Below the pieces are notes generated by a model. That model had not been told where the DNA came from. It worked only from the letters and a program-made list of their open reading frames with translations, and did not search any database. Source: an uncultured Acetatifactor sp. (lineage in GTDB: Bacteria; Bacillota; Clostridia; Lachnospirales; Lachnospiraceae). Taken from it: DNA of 64,000 nt. Below, piece after piece: positions 8,837 to 17,619 of this stretch. Each line of letters begins with the position of its first letter. Positions within the stretch are counted from its first letter, which is position 1. The stretch is from NCBI GenBank assembly GCA_910577665.1, contig CAJTOJ010000002.1, forward strand, positions 208,469-272,468, given 5' to 3'. Made by a program: the position numbers and the translations under genes.

Positions 8837-9325
8837 TTATACCCCGTATATCTCATCAAATGATTCATAGAATAAAAGTTCATTTATTGCCTTTTGACTT
8901 ATGAACGCAATCTGGTCATAATCGGGATATACTTTTATTTCTTTCAAAGTTCTTTCCTTATCCCAAATACCAGAACGATACATATCCACAACCCTAAATA
9001 CCTTGTCATTCGCTACTTTCCCTTTGACCAGGTCATATTGCAAATAATCCTTTTCTCCATCACGGCACCTGCACACAAAGTCAATCCATTCCATTAAATC
9101 TTCCCCAAAACATTTACAATTCAGCCCTTCTAAATTCCCTGCCATGTTATAAACAGTGATAACTGCTTTGCCTACACCAAAAATATCAACTTTTCTCCTT
9201 GCCCATCTCACGGCCTGTTCCTTTACTGTAGTCACATAAAATCCTTTCCCGAAATCCAGTGGCCTGAAAGAATGTTCTATATCCGGATGCTTTACAATTA
9301 CATTTGAGCCATGGTAAACAATCAT
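8837..9325 (-). CDS. DUF3990 protein, ADP-ribosyltransferase-like
   Basis: This 162-residue protein begins MIVYHGSNVIVKHPDIEHS and continues LDFGKGFYVTTVKEQAVRWA. These are the hallmarks of DUF3990, a family related to the ADP-ribosyltransferase fold (YHGS as the first NAD-binding motif and the GFYVTT strand as the second). No signal peptide is present, so it acts inside the cell unless exported another way. It overlaps the upstream DUF3791 gene by ATGA and is followed after two bases by another DUF3791 gene. GGGGGATGG is the ribosome site. A toxin-like role within a three-gene module is plausible but not shown; the catalytic Glu cannot be assigned with certainty by eye. Confidence 0.8.
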   Translation of the reverse strand: MIVYHGSNVIVKHPDIEHSFRPLDFGKGFYVTTVKEQAVRWARRKVDIFGVGKAVITVYNMAGNLEGLNCKCFGEDLMEWIDFVCRCRDGEKDYLQYDLVKGKVANDKVFRVVDMYRSGIWDKERTLKEIKVYPDYDQIAFISQKAINELLFYESFDEIYGV

Positions 9326-9537
9326 ATAGCCATCCCCCTAACATTGAAGTACTCCCTAATGTCTTCAATAATATACTTTGTACTCTGTGTATGAAGGATC
9401 TCATAATTAGGCACCAAAAAGCCCATGATACAATCTGTGCTTTCCATTTTTCTATATATTTCAGAAGGATTCCGTTTCCAATGGTTTGCACATGCATGAA
9501 TCATATATATAACAAATGAAAATGTGTCTTTATTCAT
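9322..9537 (-). CDS. DUF3791-family small protein (first copy)
   Basis: This is a 71-residue protein starting MNKDTFSFVIYMIHACANHW. The start at 9537 follows GGAAGGGA by about nine bases and is preferred over the Met at 9555. The C-terminal half (YEILHTQSTKYIIEDIREYF) fits DUF3791. Its TGA overlaps the DUF3990 ATG. It is the first gene of a three-gene unit read from the promoter at 9745-9773. Confidence 0.72.
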   Translation of the reverse strand: MNKDTFSFVIYMIHACANHWKRNPSEIYRKMESTDCIMGFLVPNYEILHTQSTKYIIEDIREYFNVRGMAI

Positions 9538-9744
9538 AGCTACAGTCCCTTCCACTCATCATCCTGTTTCTGTCCCCAGCTTAAATGCATTTTGCTATTT
9601 TTGAATCCCCCGCAGACACAGATTTGCTTATTCCAAAGTTTGGTATAAGTATTCAGTCAACAACCCCGCTGCCAGCAACGGAGCATCAATTTTGTAAGGG
9701 TCAAGAACTATTTGAAAATAATCCCCGACTGTCTAGATATAAAT
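9538..9744 (-). other. Long leader of the DUF3791/DUF3990 operon
   Basis: About 200 bases separate the promoter from the first start codon. A 16-codon frame (MHLSWGQKQDDEWKGL) ends just before the ATG, and a longer out-of-frame open stretch precedes it. This looks like the decayed C-terminus of an older gene rather than a working one. Confidence 0.35.
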
Positions 9745-9795
9745 ATTATAGCACGTATCATTACGTATGCCAACAAAATACGCAATAATACGTGC
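9745..9795 (-). promoter_or_regulatory. Promoter with overlapping operator palindrome for the DUF3791/DUF3990 operon
   Basis: On the minus strand TTGGCA (9768-9773), 17 bases, then TATAAT (9745-9750) form a near-consensus sigma-A promoter. An inverted repeat with 18-base arms (9751-9768 and 9778-9795, 16 of 18 matching, 9-base centre) covers the -35 box and the whole spacer. A repressor bound there would block transcription, as expected for an autoregulated toxin-antitoxin-like operon. Confidence 0.8.
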
Positions 9796-9843
9796 ATAAT
9801 CAAATGAATCCTAATAATATACAGATATATTTGAATCTAAATC

Positions 9844-9881
9844 ACAAAAAACTGCCTAAAATAGCTGTAATGGAGTTTAGG
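9844..9881 (-). terminator. Terminator at the end of the Tad/kinase/macrodomain operon
   Basis: The stem CCTAAA/TTTAGG overlaps the macrodomain stop codon and is followed on the minus strand by CAGTTTTTTG. Confidence 0.7.
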
Positions 9882-10383
9882 TAGTAAGATTTGGGAAAAT
9901 TCTTACAGCAATAGAATAAGCTTCTCTGTCATACAGAACCAAATATACCGCCATCTCCTGTGTTACCAGGAATGTCTCTATAGTTTCTATTGCCACCCGG
10001 ATAGCCTGTTCCTTTGGGTAGCCATATGCGCCTCCGGAAATCAATGGAAATGAAATGGACTCACAGTTTCTTTCCTTTGCAAGATTCAAGGAATTCCTGT
10101 AACAGTTCTCCAAATATTCTTTTTCCCCCTTCTTCCCGCCTTTCCATCTGGGTCCTACCGTATGTATGATGTAATGGCACGGAAGCCTGTAGGATCCTGT
10201 GACCTTGGCCTGTCCCGTTCTGCATCCCCCTAATTTCATACATTCAAACAATAAGCCAAAACCAGCGGCTCTGTGAATTGCCCCGTCTACTCCCAGTCCG
10301 CCAAGCAATGTAACGTTTGCTGCATTGACAATCGCATCACATTTGAATTTCGTAATATCTTGTCTTATAATTTTTACCGGCAT
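9877..10383 (-). CDS. Macrodomain protein (ADP-ribose-binding / deacetylase type)
   Basis: This is a 168-residue single macrodomain. The ADP-ribose-binding motifs are clear: CDAIVNAANVTLLGGLGVDG near residue 15, then ISGGAYGYPKEQA near residue 112. The NAAN and GGxGVDGAIH pattern is that of the MacroD/YmdB type, which hydrolyses O-acetyl-ADP-ribose or removes ADP-ribose from proteins. The ATG at 10383 lies two bases after the kinase stop codon, so it is the last gene of the long Tad/kinase transcript. The DUF3990 module lies 300 bases further on, behind a terminator and its own promoter. A functional link between the macrodomain and that ART-like protein is attractive but unproven. Confidence 0.88.
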   Translation of the reverse strand: MPVKIIRQDITKFKCDAIVNAANVTLLGGLGVDGAIHRAAGFGLLFECMKLGGCRTGQAKVTGSYRLPCHYIIHTVGPRWKGGKKGEKEYLENCYRNSLNLAKERNCESISFPLISGGAYGYPKEQAIRVAIETIETFLVTQEMAVYLVLYDREAYSIAVRIFPNLTT

Positions 10384-10385
10384 GT

Positions 10386-13300
10386 TCAATCTCTTTCCTT
10401 TTTCATCAAATAAGCCTCTCCGAGGCTGACCAGTTCCTTAAGGGAATACAGATGGCTCCCGCGCAGATTCCCGGCTCCGTCATCAAAGACCAGCATGTCT
10501 TCTGTCACATCGCAAAGTCCCGGAAGATACGCAATCGGCTCAAATTTCTTATTCAGTAACACCCCATAACGTTTTCCTTCTGTATCTATATATTCTGTTA
10601 TGAGGTTCCCTTCCAGTTCCGTTACATAGGTCAAGTACCCTTCTGCCTCCAGCACTGCCAGTTTTCTACCTGAATCCAGATCGTACACAATTGGCGCTTC
10701 ATGCAAACCAGATGCGATGCGGTATTCCCCTACTACAAACTCCTCATATAAATCTTTGTCTGGTGCCTGTCCACGTTCTTCGAAAAGTACCGTACCATCT
10801 GTTGCACTATAAAAACGTCTGGTGCCATCATACCAGATCACTTCCAGCCAGGAATCCTCTCCCTCCTTCCTAAACTGTTGGTCATAGATATGGTCTGCAT
10901 CCGGCAGTTCCTCTTCGGCCAGAAGTTTCCCGTTCCTATCATAGATCCAAAAGGCTTGATAACCAAACAGCATCACTGTCTTCCCATTCCCGCTCACACG
11001 CGCTTCCTGGTGGTCACAGCGGGCATCATAGGATGCCAGTTGTGCGTCTGCATGACTCTCCAGATGCAGGATTCGCAACAGCTTCTCTGTCCTATTCCCG
11101 ACTACCGCATATTCACCCGACAGTGCCAGGAAATCTGCGTTCTGGTTCCCACTTTCCTTCCCCATCAAGTAAGCACCTGCATTATAAAAAGAAAAACAAT
11201 TGTCTTCTGTCGCTACCAGTGCATATGTCCTATCAGCCACAAAATTGCTCATACCTAAAATCCCTGTATAAGCCACCTCCCGCTCTGTCAAAGAACCCGG
11301 GTCTACTTCTGCCAGCACGTTCCCGCTTCCCAGATAGATTCCTCTCTTGTCTGCCTGTAGGGAAAAAGGCTCCCGGGATTCCATTGTTCCTATATAGATG
11401 GCTTCTACCGTATCTACCAACCCAAAGCAGGCTGTATCTCCAAACGCTGTATATGCAAAATACTTTCCACAAAATCCACCCTGGAAATAATGAAATTTCG
11501 ATTTTTCATATAGAATAATGTCATTTGCAGAATTCTGCATATCAAAAACAGTCAGCCCACCTTGAGAGAAACTAACCGCCAGTAGACTCCCATCCTCATT
11601 CAGTGTAAAAACAGCATTCTTGGGATCCGCAAACACATCATTTGCCGCTACTGCCATATGTTGTCCGTGAAAAGAACACCTTGCCCGCTCTGAACCGTCT
11701 GCCACATTGTAAACCATGGCATACCCTCCATCCCTGTCCACTGCTGCCACAGTGCTTCCATCCCCGGATACTGACAAGGTAGTAGCCGCCTCCCCGGTCC
11801 AGACAACTTCCTGTGCCTCCAGGTCATATAGGGTAATTCCTTGGGGATCTGCATAGACCACATGATTCTCATCTGTAAACAGACAGTCTGACAGGGCAGA
11901 TGGCTGCACAGGAAGCACTGTAATCTTAGACAGACTGTCCAGATCATACACTGCTGTCTCATATCCATATACCACTGCCAGCCTGGTTCCCTCCGGTGAC
12001 AGAACCAGATCAAAAGGGGCGCCGGGCAATTCCAGGGTACCTACAGATTTAAATCCGTCTTTCAGGTCATATACTCCCAAAGCATCTGACAGGGCTTTCT
12101 GTGCCTGGGCCGTTACTGGTGCCTCCCATATACTGTTTCCTGTCGGTATTGCCTGCATGGCCTGGCTGACTGCCAGGGACACATTTCCTTGATCCAGGGC
12201 ATTATGGGAATACTCTGCCATTGCCAGGGCCGCCTGTCTCTGCTCCATCTGCTTCATCCCCACAAATGCACAGCCACCCCCTGCCAGGAACAACAAGGAT
12301 ATCACCGTTGCCGAAGCAATCATATGTCTTCTATGGCGTTTCACCCTGCCGTCCGTAACCCATAGGGATAAAAATGCTTCCCGCATCTGTGCCGCTGTCT
12401 GATAACGGTTCTCTGGCACAGGTGACATGGCCCTGGCAATAATAGCAGCCACCGCCGGACTGCAATCCTGGTGCGTTAAGGGTTCCACACTTCCGGCATC
12501 CCCGGCCGGCCTGCGACCAGATAGCATGTGATAGAGTGTGGCTCCCAGGCTGTAGATATCCGAACGCACATCCAGAAGCACCGCATTCTTCATACTCCCA
12601 GTATCCCCGGCATGGCTGGAAGAACCGGATCCCGCTGGCATTGTCTCCGTTTCCATATCTCCGGGAACTACAGATACCGTCTCTGTCTGTTCCTCCCCAG
12701 AGACCGCTGGCATCGTCTCTGTTGCTTCACTTCCGGTATCCACCGGCAGCTTCTTCGGTTCCATATCCGTACTTGTAGGTATCCTTTCTACACCTGTACT
12801 TTCTCTGATTCCTTCCGGACTCCTTGTACTGCCCCAACGCAATGTGGACTTTTTTTTGTTCTCCCCCATCCTGGTCTTCTGCCATGCCATTCTCCTGGCA
12901 CTGACATAATCTGCCCCGTAGTGCTCCGGTGAAGCATAGCCATGGCTGAATCCCACTTTGACTGCCCCGTCCTCCCCCAGGGCCAGGGCAATATTGAAAT
13001 CGATCAGACATACATTACCATCTGGCTGTAGCATAATATTCGCCGGTTTGATATCACCGTGCAGGATACCATGAGGCGGTCTTCCATGTAGATATTCCAA
13101 GGCCTCCAATAGTTGGCAGGCCCATTTGATCACCTGGACCTGCGGCAATTTCTCCCCTCTGTCAAGCAACTTATTGATGCTTTCGCCAGGAATATAGTCC
13201 ATGACTGTATAGACAACACCGTCCTCCTGTACAAAATCATACACCTGGGGGATATATGTCTGACTGAGTCCCTTTAGCATATCCACTTCCCGGCGGAGGG

Positions 13301-13448
13301 TTTCTGTACTGGCTGCCAGGCTCCGTTTATCTGCCTTTAGGACAATGTCTTTCTCCAGGCGGATATGTCTTCCCAGATAGACCACTCCTCCCCCACCAGC
13401 ACCGATCTGTGTCTTCAGTTCATATAAATCTGCTATCACTTGTGACAT
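10386..13448 (-). CDS. Transmembrane Ser/Thr kinase with beta-propeller-like ectodomain
   Basis: This 1020-residue protein has a Hanks-type kinase domain at residues 8-365. The glycine loop is IGAGGGGVVYLG, Lys38 is the ATP lysine, the catalytic loop is HGDIKPAN (130-137) and the Mg loop is DFN (150-152). HGD replaces HRD, and DFN replaces DFG. A low-complexity, Thr/Glu-rich insert of about 100 residues (190-290) sits between the APE-like segment and the F-helix (DVRSDIYSLGATLYHML). One membrane helix (about 376-398) is followed by about 620 extracellular residues with repeated YDL, GDG and VYD patterns typical of WD40/quinoprotein-like propellers. The start at 13448 begins MSQVIADLYELK. It overlaps a small membrane-peptide gene and is coupled to the macrodomain gene. 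It is probably the signalling receptor of the Tad locus. Confidence 0.87.
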   Translation of the reverse strand: MSQVIADLYELKTQIGAGGGGVVYLGRHIRLEKDIVLKADKRSLAASTETLRREVDMLKGLSQTYIPQVYDFVQEDGVVYTVMDYIPGESINKLLDRGEKLPQVQVIKWACQLLEALEYLHGRPPHGILHGDIKPANIMLQPDGNVCLIDFNIALALGEDGAVKVGFSHGYASPEHYGADYVSARRMAWQKTRMGENKKKSTLRWGSTRSPEGIRESTGVERIPTSTDMEPKKLPVDTGSEATETMPAVSGEEQTETVSVVPGDMETETMPAGSGSSSHAGDTGSMKNAVLLDVRSDIYSLGATLYHMLSGRRPAGDAGSVEPLTHQDCSPAVAAIIARAMSPVPENRYQTAAQMREAFLSLWVTDGRVKRHRRHMIASATVISLLFLAGGGCAFVGMKQMEQRQAALAMAEYSHNALDQGNVSLAVSQAMQAIPTGNSIWEAPVTAQAQKALSDALGVYDLKDGFKSVGTLELPGAPFDLVLSPEGTRLAVVYGYETAVYDLDSLSKITVLPVQPSALSDCLFTDENHVVYADPQGITLYDLEAQEVVWTGEAATTLSVSGDGSTVAAVDRDGGYAMVYNVADGSERARCSFHGQHMAVAANDVFADPKNAVFTLNEDGSLLAVSFSQGGLTVFDMQNSANDIILYEKSKFHYFQGGFCGKYFAYTAFGDTACFGLVDTVEAIYIGTMESREPFSLQADKRGIYLGSGNVLAEVDPGSLTEREVAYTGILGMSNFVADRTYALVATEDNCFSFYNAGAYLMGKESGNQNADFLALSGEYAVVGNRTEKLLRILHLESHADAQLASYDARCDHQEARVSGNGKTVMLFGYQAFWIYDRNGKLLAEEELPDADHIYDQQFRKEGEDSWLEVIWYDGTRRFYSATDGTVLFEERGQAPDKDLYEEFVVGEYRIASGLHEAPIVYDLDSGRKLAVLEAEGYLTYVTELEGNLITEYIDTEGKRYGVLLNKKFEPIAYLPGLCDVTEDMLVFDDGAGNLRGSHLYSLKELVSLGEAYLMKKERD

Positions 13449-13594
13449 CTTCCATACTCCTGCTCCAAAAACTTCCTCAAGCGCTTCCCTGTGCCCCGGA
13501 AAATGACCACACAGACCACCGCAGATACCAGGGACAGGCACATCAATCCAACTCCCCCATAGAACAATAACTCACTTCCAGATAAACCAACCAC
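13436..13594 (-). CDS. Small single-pass membrane peptide
   Basis: This 52-codon frame starts with GTG behind GGGAG. It encodes one strong membrane helix (FYGGVGLMCLSLVSAVVCVV, about residues 11-31) followed by a basic tail (RGTGKRLRKFLEQEYGRCHK). It sits between the BspA/LysM gene and the kinase and overlaps the kinase start by 13 bases, which implies coupled translation. No known family is recognised; it may be an anchor or partner of the kinase. Confidence 0.55.
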   Translation of the reverse strand: MVGLSGSELLFYGGVGLMCLSLVSAVVCVVIFRGTGKRLRKFLEQEYGRCHK

Positions 13595-13637
13595 TTTTCT
13601 CTCCCTGCTCTTCCCTATGTCCTATCAGAAAGGTGAT

Positions 13638-16600
13638 CTATTGCACCCATGATGCCCCCGGAATCACGATCTTCTGCCCTGTCCGTAGCCGTCCCGGTTC
13701 TATGATTGCCTTCCTGTTTGCCTGGTAAATCCTCCTCCAAAGCTCTCCCCGACCATATATCCTCTGTGCGATCTTCCAGAGACTGTCTCCCAGTTGTACC
13801 CTGTAAATGCTGCCCTCCGCCTGTCCTATGCCAGGATTTCCCTGTTTAGCCCGGATAATCAAAAGCTGCTGCCCTGCATAGACCCTGTTCGGATTCCGTA
13901 TGACTGCCCTATTGTCTTCATATACCTTTCTCCAGTAGCTGCCAGAACCATAAAACTTTACTGCAATACGCCACAGGTTGTCTCCTGGTATCACTGTATA
14001 GTAAAAACGTTCAGCCAGATCCTCTTCTTCCTCACTGGCAGCATGGCTACCTCCACCCTGTCCTCCACTGGCGTCCCCACTGCCATTCCAGTTCTCACTG
14101 CCCTGGTGATTCCCTCCCTGGTTATCTTCGGAATTGCCGTCTCCATTGGAAAGTACGGTATAATTCTGTGCAGCGCGTCTCAGAAGATTGTTCCCTCTGG
14201 TGCGGAACTCCACCCCCAAGGTATGGCTTCCCACCCCTACCCGGGTCAAGGTCTGGTTCAGAATGGTAATCCTGGTACTACCAGCCTCGGATGTATACTC
14301 ATCTCCCGCTACCAATTTCACGCCATCCAGGTATACATCCACAAATTCCCCATACTCCCCCAGCGATACCATGGTCTGACTGTCGCCTCCTGCCACGGAA
14401 CCCAGAAGAATATTGGGCACACGCTGAACCAGGTCATAACCGGAATCTGTAGACACCTCCACATTACCATCTGTGTTGTCTTTTACAATCAACGTAAGAT
14501 CCGCATAAGATGGCAGGAATTCCGGCCTGCTGTAGGTGGCCTTCACTGTAATGGGAAATTCCCCTGTCTCCAGAGGCACTCCATATATCTCACCTGTGGC
14601 CGGATACATCTGGAGTCCTCTTGCCAGCTGTCCGCTCTCCACAGTAAAGGTGACTTGATTCCAGTCATAGGCATTATTCGTCTCAACTGTATAGGAATAA
14701 GGCACATATTTGACCCTGACCACATCTTCCATATTTAAGTCCTGGGTAGTCGTGATAATCCTCGGATTGTCAGAATACCCTGTCAAAGTAATATATACTG
14801 GCGCCTGGCCATCCGCAGTAATTTTCAATACTCCGCTGATTTCCCCTTCCCCATCCGGTACCAGGCCTACCCTTCCGATGTTATCCATCCCACTGGTGGG
14901 CGTATCGGCTGCAATGGGCACCTGGGAAAACGGATCCAACGTGCTGCTGATCATCTGGGAATCATCCAGTTTGATATGTACGGCATCCAGAAGCTCCGCC
15001 TTGATCCCTGTAAGCTGTGCATCCCCCAGATTTGCGACCAGGATATCATGTCTGTTTCCAAAGTAATCTGTCAAAAATATCTCTCTTGTATCCGGTCCAT
15101 TTACAAATAAGCTTGCGCCCGCCTCCTTTCTGGCAAAGGTAACCTGGTAATCCTTCTGCGCTCCCAAGGCACTGGCCATATAGGAAATCGTTCCCTGTGT
15201 AAAATCCTGTGCAGTTATACCCGATTCCTGTTCTACTCCCTGCACATAGATCCTGGCCTGGACCGCTTTCTCAAATTCCGGCACCAGACTGGCCAGGTTG
15301 ACATTCTCATCCTTGATAAAAATAGTCTGGTATACATTTTTATATAAAGGGTCAAACAAGGTATCCAGGATCTCCTGGCTATGGTTTTCCGCCACATAGA
15401 GATCCCCATAACGGGTATGCCCTACGGCTCCTGTCACCTGGAAATGCAGCTCTGCATCCTCCATCACAGGACTTCTGGTCAACAGTACACTGTAATCCAG
15501 ATTCTGTGGCAGTTCCGTCACAATTGTACCGTCTGGAAGCTTCCAGACAGAATCTGCTGTATCACTTGACGGAAGTATGGCAGAGACCGTGACGTTCCGT
15601 GGCGTCTGAATGGAAGTTAGGGAGGTGCAACCTTCAAATATTCTATCCATCTGTGTGGCACTTTTTGCATCAAAGCTGCTCAGATCCAAGCTTAAAAGGG
15701 TTTCACAATCAGAAAATATATCATTCATATATACGACATTCTCTGTTATAAAATGGCTCACATCTAGGCTAGACAGATTTCTACAGCCAGAAAACATGTG
15801 ACTCATTTTTGTAACATTTTTTGTTATGAAATGACTCACATCCAAGCTGGTCATTCCTTCACAACCATAAAACATCCCCGACATCTCCGTAACATTTTCT
15901 GTTGCAAAACCACTCACATCCAGACTAGCCAGTCTTCTGCATTCAAAAAACATTCCTGTCATATCTGTCACATTATTTGTTACAAAACCACTCACGTCCA
16001 AGCTGGTCAGATTTTCACAACGCGCAAACATGTGGAACATATTTATTACTTTTTCTGTCGCGAAACCACTCACATCTATACTTGCCAGACTTCCACAGCC
16101 GGAAAACATCCACCCCATATCCGTTACATTGTCTGTCGCAAAACCACTCACATCTATACTTGCCAGGCTTCCACAGCCATAAAACATACTCCCCATATCT
16201 GTCACATTGTCTGTAACAAAACCACTCACATCTATACTTGCCAGACTTCCGCAGCCTGAAAACATACCACTCATACTTGTTACATTGTCTGTCGCGAAAC
16301 CACTCACATCTATACTTGCCAGACTTCCACAGCCATAAAACATCCACCCCATATCTGTTACATTGTCTGTCACGAAACCACTCACATCTATACTTACCAG
16401 GCTTCCGCAGCCTGAAAACATACTACTCATACTTGTTACATTGTCTGTCGCGAAACCACTCACATCTATACTTGCCAGACTTCCACAGCCTGAAAACATA
16501 CTCCACATATTTGTTACATTGTCTGTCACGAAACCACTCACATCTATACTTACCAGGCTTCCACAGCCATAAAACATACCACCCATATCTGTTACATTGT

Positions 16601-17522
16601 TGGTTCTAAAACTGCTTATGTTCAAATTCTTAAGACTACTACAATCATAAAACATGGCTCTCATGTTGGTTACGCGTCCTGTATCAAATCTACTTAGATC
16701 CAGACTCTCTAAACTGCTGCACTCAAAAAACATACTATTCATTTGCGTAACATTCCCGGTTTCAAAACGACTTACATCTAAACTTTTCAGACTACTGCAA
16801 CCAGCAAACATCCCCATCATATCTGTCACATTGTCTGTAACAAAATTGCTCAAATCTAGTTTCAGAAGTTTACTACAATGTAAAAACATGTTGCACATTC
16901 GTGTTACATTACTAGTCTCAAATCCGCTTAAATCAACTTCCACCAGATTTACGCACTCAGCAAATAACCCAGTTACATTCGTCATCCCTGTCACATTTAC
17001 TTCTGCTGACACTATCTGATCACGATAGGAACTCCACGGTTTTTCATCTCCCCCTACCGTAAAATCCCCTGTACCGCTCACCGTCAGCTTTCCCCCGGCA
17101 TCGATTACCCAGGTAATATTCCCATCTGTACCACTGGCAATATCCCCATCTGCTCGTGGCGCTATCCCCTGTTCTTTCTCTGACAACAGATCCCCGTCCA
17201 GGGCTTCTCCCGATCCTCCCTGCCCTTCCGATGGAATCCCCACATCCCCATCAGACACAGAAGGAACCGCCTCCCCTATTTCCGGGGCCTCCCCTAACCC
17301 TGCATCATTACCTGAAACCGTGTCCATACCTGCCGTCCCTGCCACATCTTTGCCGGAAACCGTGTCCCTATCCTCCATTCCTGCCGCTGCATCATTACCG
17401 GAAATCGTACCCATGTCCTTCCTCTCTGTTCCGGCAGATTCTGCCGCCAGGGCCATACCAGACGATGTGACAACCACCGATAATGCCAGCAGCAATGCCA
17501 GTCCGTTTTTCCAATACCGCAT
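13638..17522 (-). CDS. BspA/DUF285-repeat surface protein with two LysM domains
   Basis: This is a 1294-residue secreted protein. A Sec signal peptide occupies residues 1-27 (ALLLALSVVVTSSGMALA), followed by a Glu/Gly/Asp-rich stretch. Residues about 185-640 hold 18 tandem BspA-like repeats of 24 residues with the pattern MFxxCxSLxSLDVSxFxTxNVT. Two Ig/cadherin-like regions follow (about 690-1130). The C-terminus carries two LysM domains (YTVIPGDNLWRIAVKFYG and YRVQLGDSLWKIAQRIYG), which should anchor the protein to peptidoglycan. GGAGG precedes the ATG. It lies between the Tad peptidase gene and the kinase gene in the same transcript. Host or surface adhesion is the likely role, by family analogy. 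Confidence 0.88.
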   Translation of the reverse strand: MRYWKNGLALLLALSVVVTSSGMALAAESAGTERKDMGTISGNDAAAGMEDRDTVSGKDVAGTAGMDTVSGNDAGLGEAPEIGEAVPSVSDGDVGIPSEGQGGSGEALDGDLLSEKEQGIAPRADGDIASGTDGNITWVIDAGGKLTVSGTGDFTVGGDEKPWSSYRDQIVSAEVNVTGMTNVTGLFAECVNLVEVDLSGFETSNVTRMCNMFLHCSKLLKLDLSNFVTDNVTDMMGMFAGCSSLKSLDVSRFETGNVTQMNSMFFECSSLESLDLSRFDTGRVTNMRAMFYDCSSLKNLNISSFRTNNVTDMGGMFYGCGSLVSIDVSGFVTDNVTNMWSMFSGCGSLASIDVSGFATDNVTSMSSMFSGCGSLVSIDVSGFVTDNVTDMGWMFYGCGSLASIDVSGFATDNVTSMSGMFSGCGSLASIDVSGFVTDNVTDMGSMFYGCGSLASIDVSGFATDNVTDMGWMFSGCGSLASIDVSGFATEKVINMFHMFARCENLTSLDVSGFVTNNVTDMTGMFFECRRLASLDVSGFATENVTEMSGMFYGCEGMTSLDVSHFITKNVTKMSHMFSGCRNLSSLDVSHFITENVVYMNDIFSDCETLLSLDLSSFDAKSATQMDRIFEGCTSLTSIQTPRNVTVSAILPSSDTADSVWKLPDGTIVTELPQNLDYSVLLTRSPVMEDAELHFQVTGAVGHTRYGDLYVAENHSQEILDTLFDPLYKNVYQTIFIKDENVNLASLVPEFEKAVQARIYVQGVEQESGITAQDFTQGTISYMASALGAQKDYQVTFARKEAGASLFVNGPDTREIFLTDYFGNRHDILVANLGDAQLTGIKAELLDAVHIKLDDSQMISSTLDPFSQVPIAADTPTSGMDNIGRVGLVPDGEGEISGVLKITADGQAPVYITLTGYSDNPRIITTTQDLNMEDVVRVKYVPYSYTVETNNAYDWNQVTFTVESGQLARGLQMYPATGEIYGVPLETGEFPITVKATYSRPEFLPSYADLTLIVKDNTDGNVEVSTDSGYDLVQRVPNILLGSVAGGDSQTMVSLGEYGEFVDVYLDGVKLVAGDEYTSEAGSTRITILNQTLTRVGVGSHTLGVEFRTRGNNLLRRAAQNYTVLSNGDGNSEDNQGGNHQGSENWNGSGDASGGQGGGSHAASEEEEDLAERFYYTVIPGDNLWRIAVKFYGSGSYWRKVYEDNRAVIRNPNRVYAGQQLLIIRAKQGNPGIGQAEGSIYRVQLGDSLWKIAQRIYGRGELWRRIYQANRKAIIEPGRLRTGQKIVIPGASWVQ
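16050..16600 (-). repeat. Near-identical 72-base tandem repeats inside the BspA gene
   Basis: About seven copies of a 72-base unit (24 codons, MFSGCGSLASIDVSGFATDN and near variants) lie here. They are much more alike than the flanking older repeats of the same protein. The differences alternate between a YGC and SGC form and between ATDNVTSM and VTDNVTDM, so expansion by unequal recombination is likely. Confidence 0.88.
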
Positions 17523-17619
17523 GTATAGATCCTCCTTGTCTCCCTATTCCTATAATCATCTAAATGGTTTCCGGCTTCTTCATCCCGTTCATCCGGAACA
17601 TTCCTTGTACGTTTTATCC

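Noticed and set aside
16050..16600. Regular repeats resembling a CRISPR array
   Set aside because: The period is 72 bases with no variable spacers, and the repeats are in-frame codons of the BspA protein.
15798..16609. Plus-strand frames rich in repeated SHLYLPDFHS-like units
   Set aside because: They are antisense shadows of the BspA repeat DNA.
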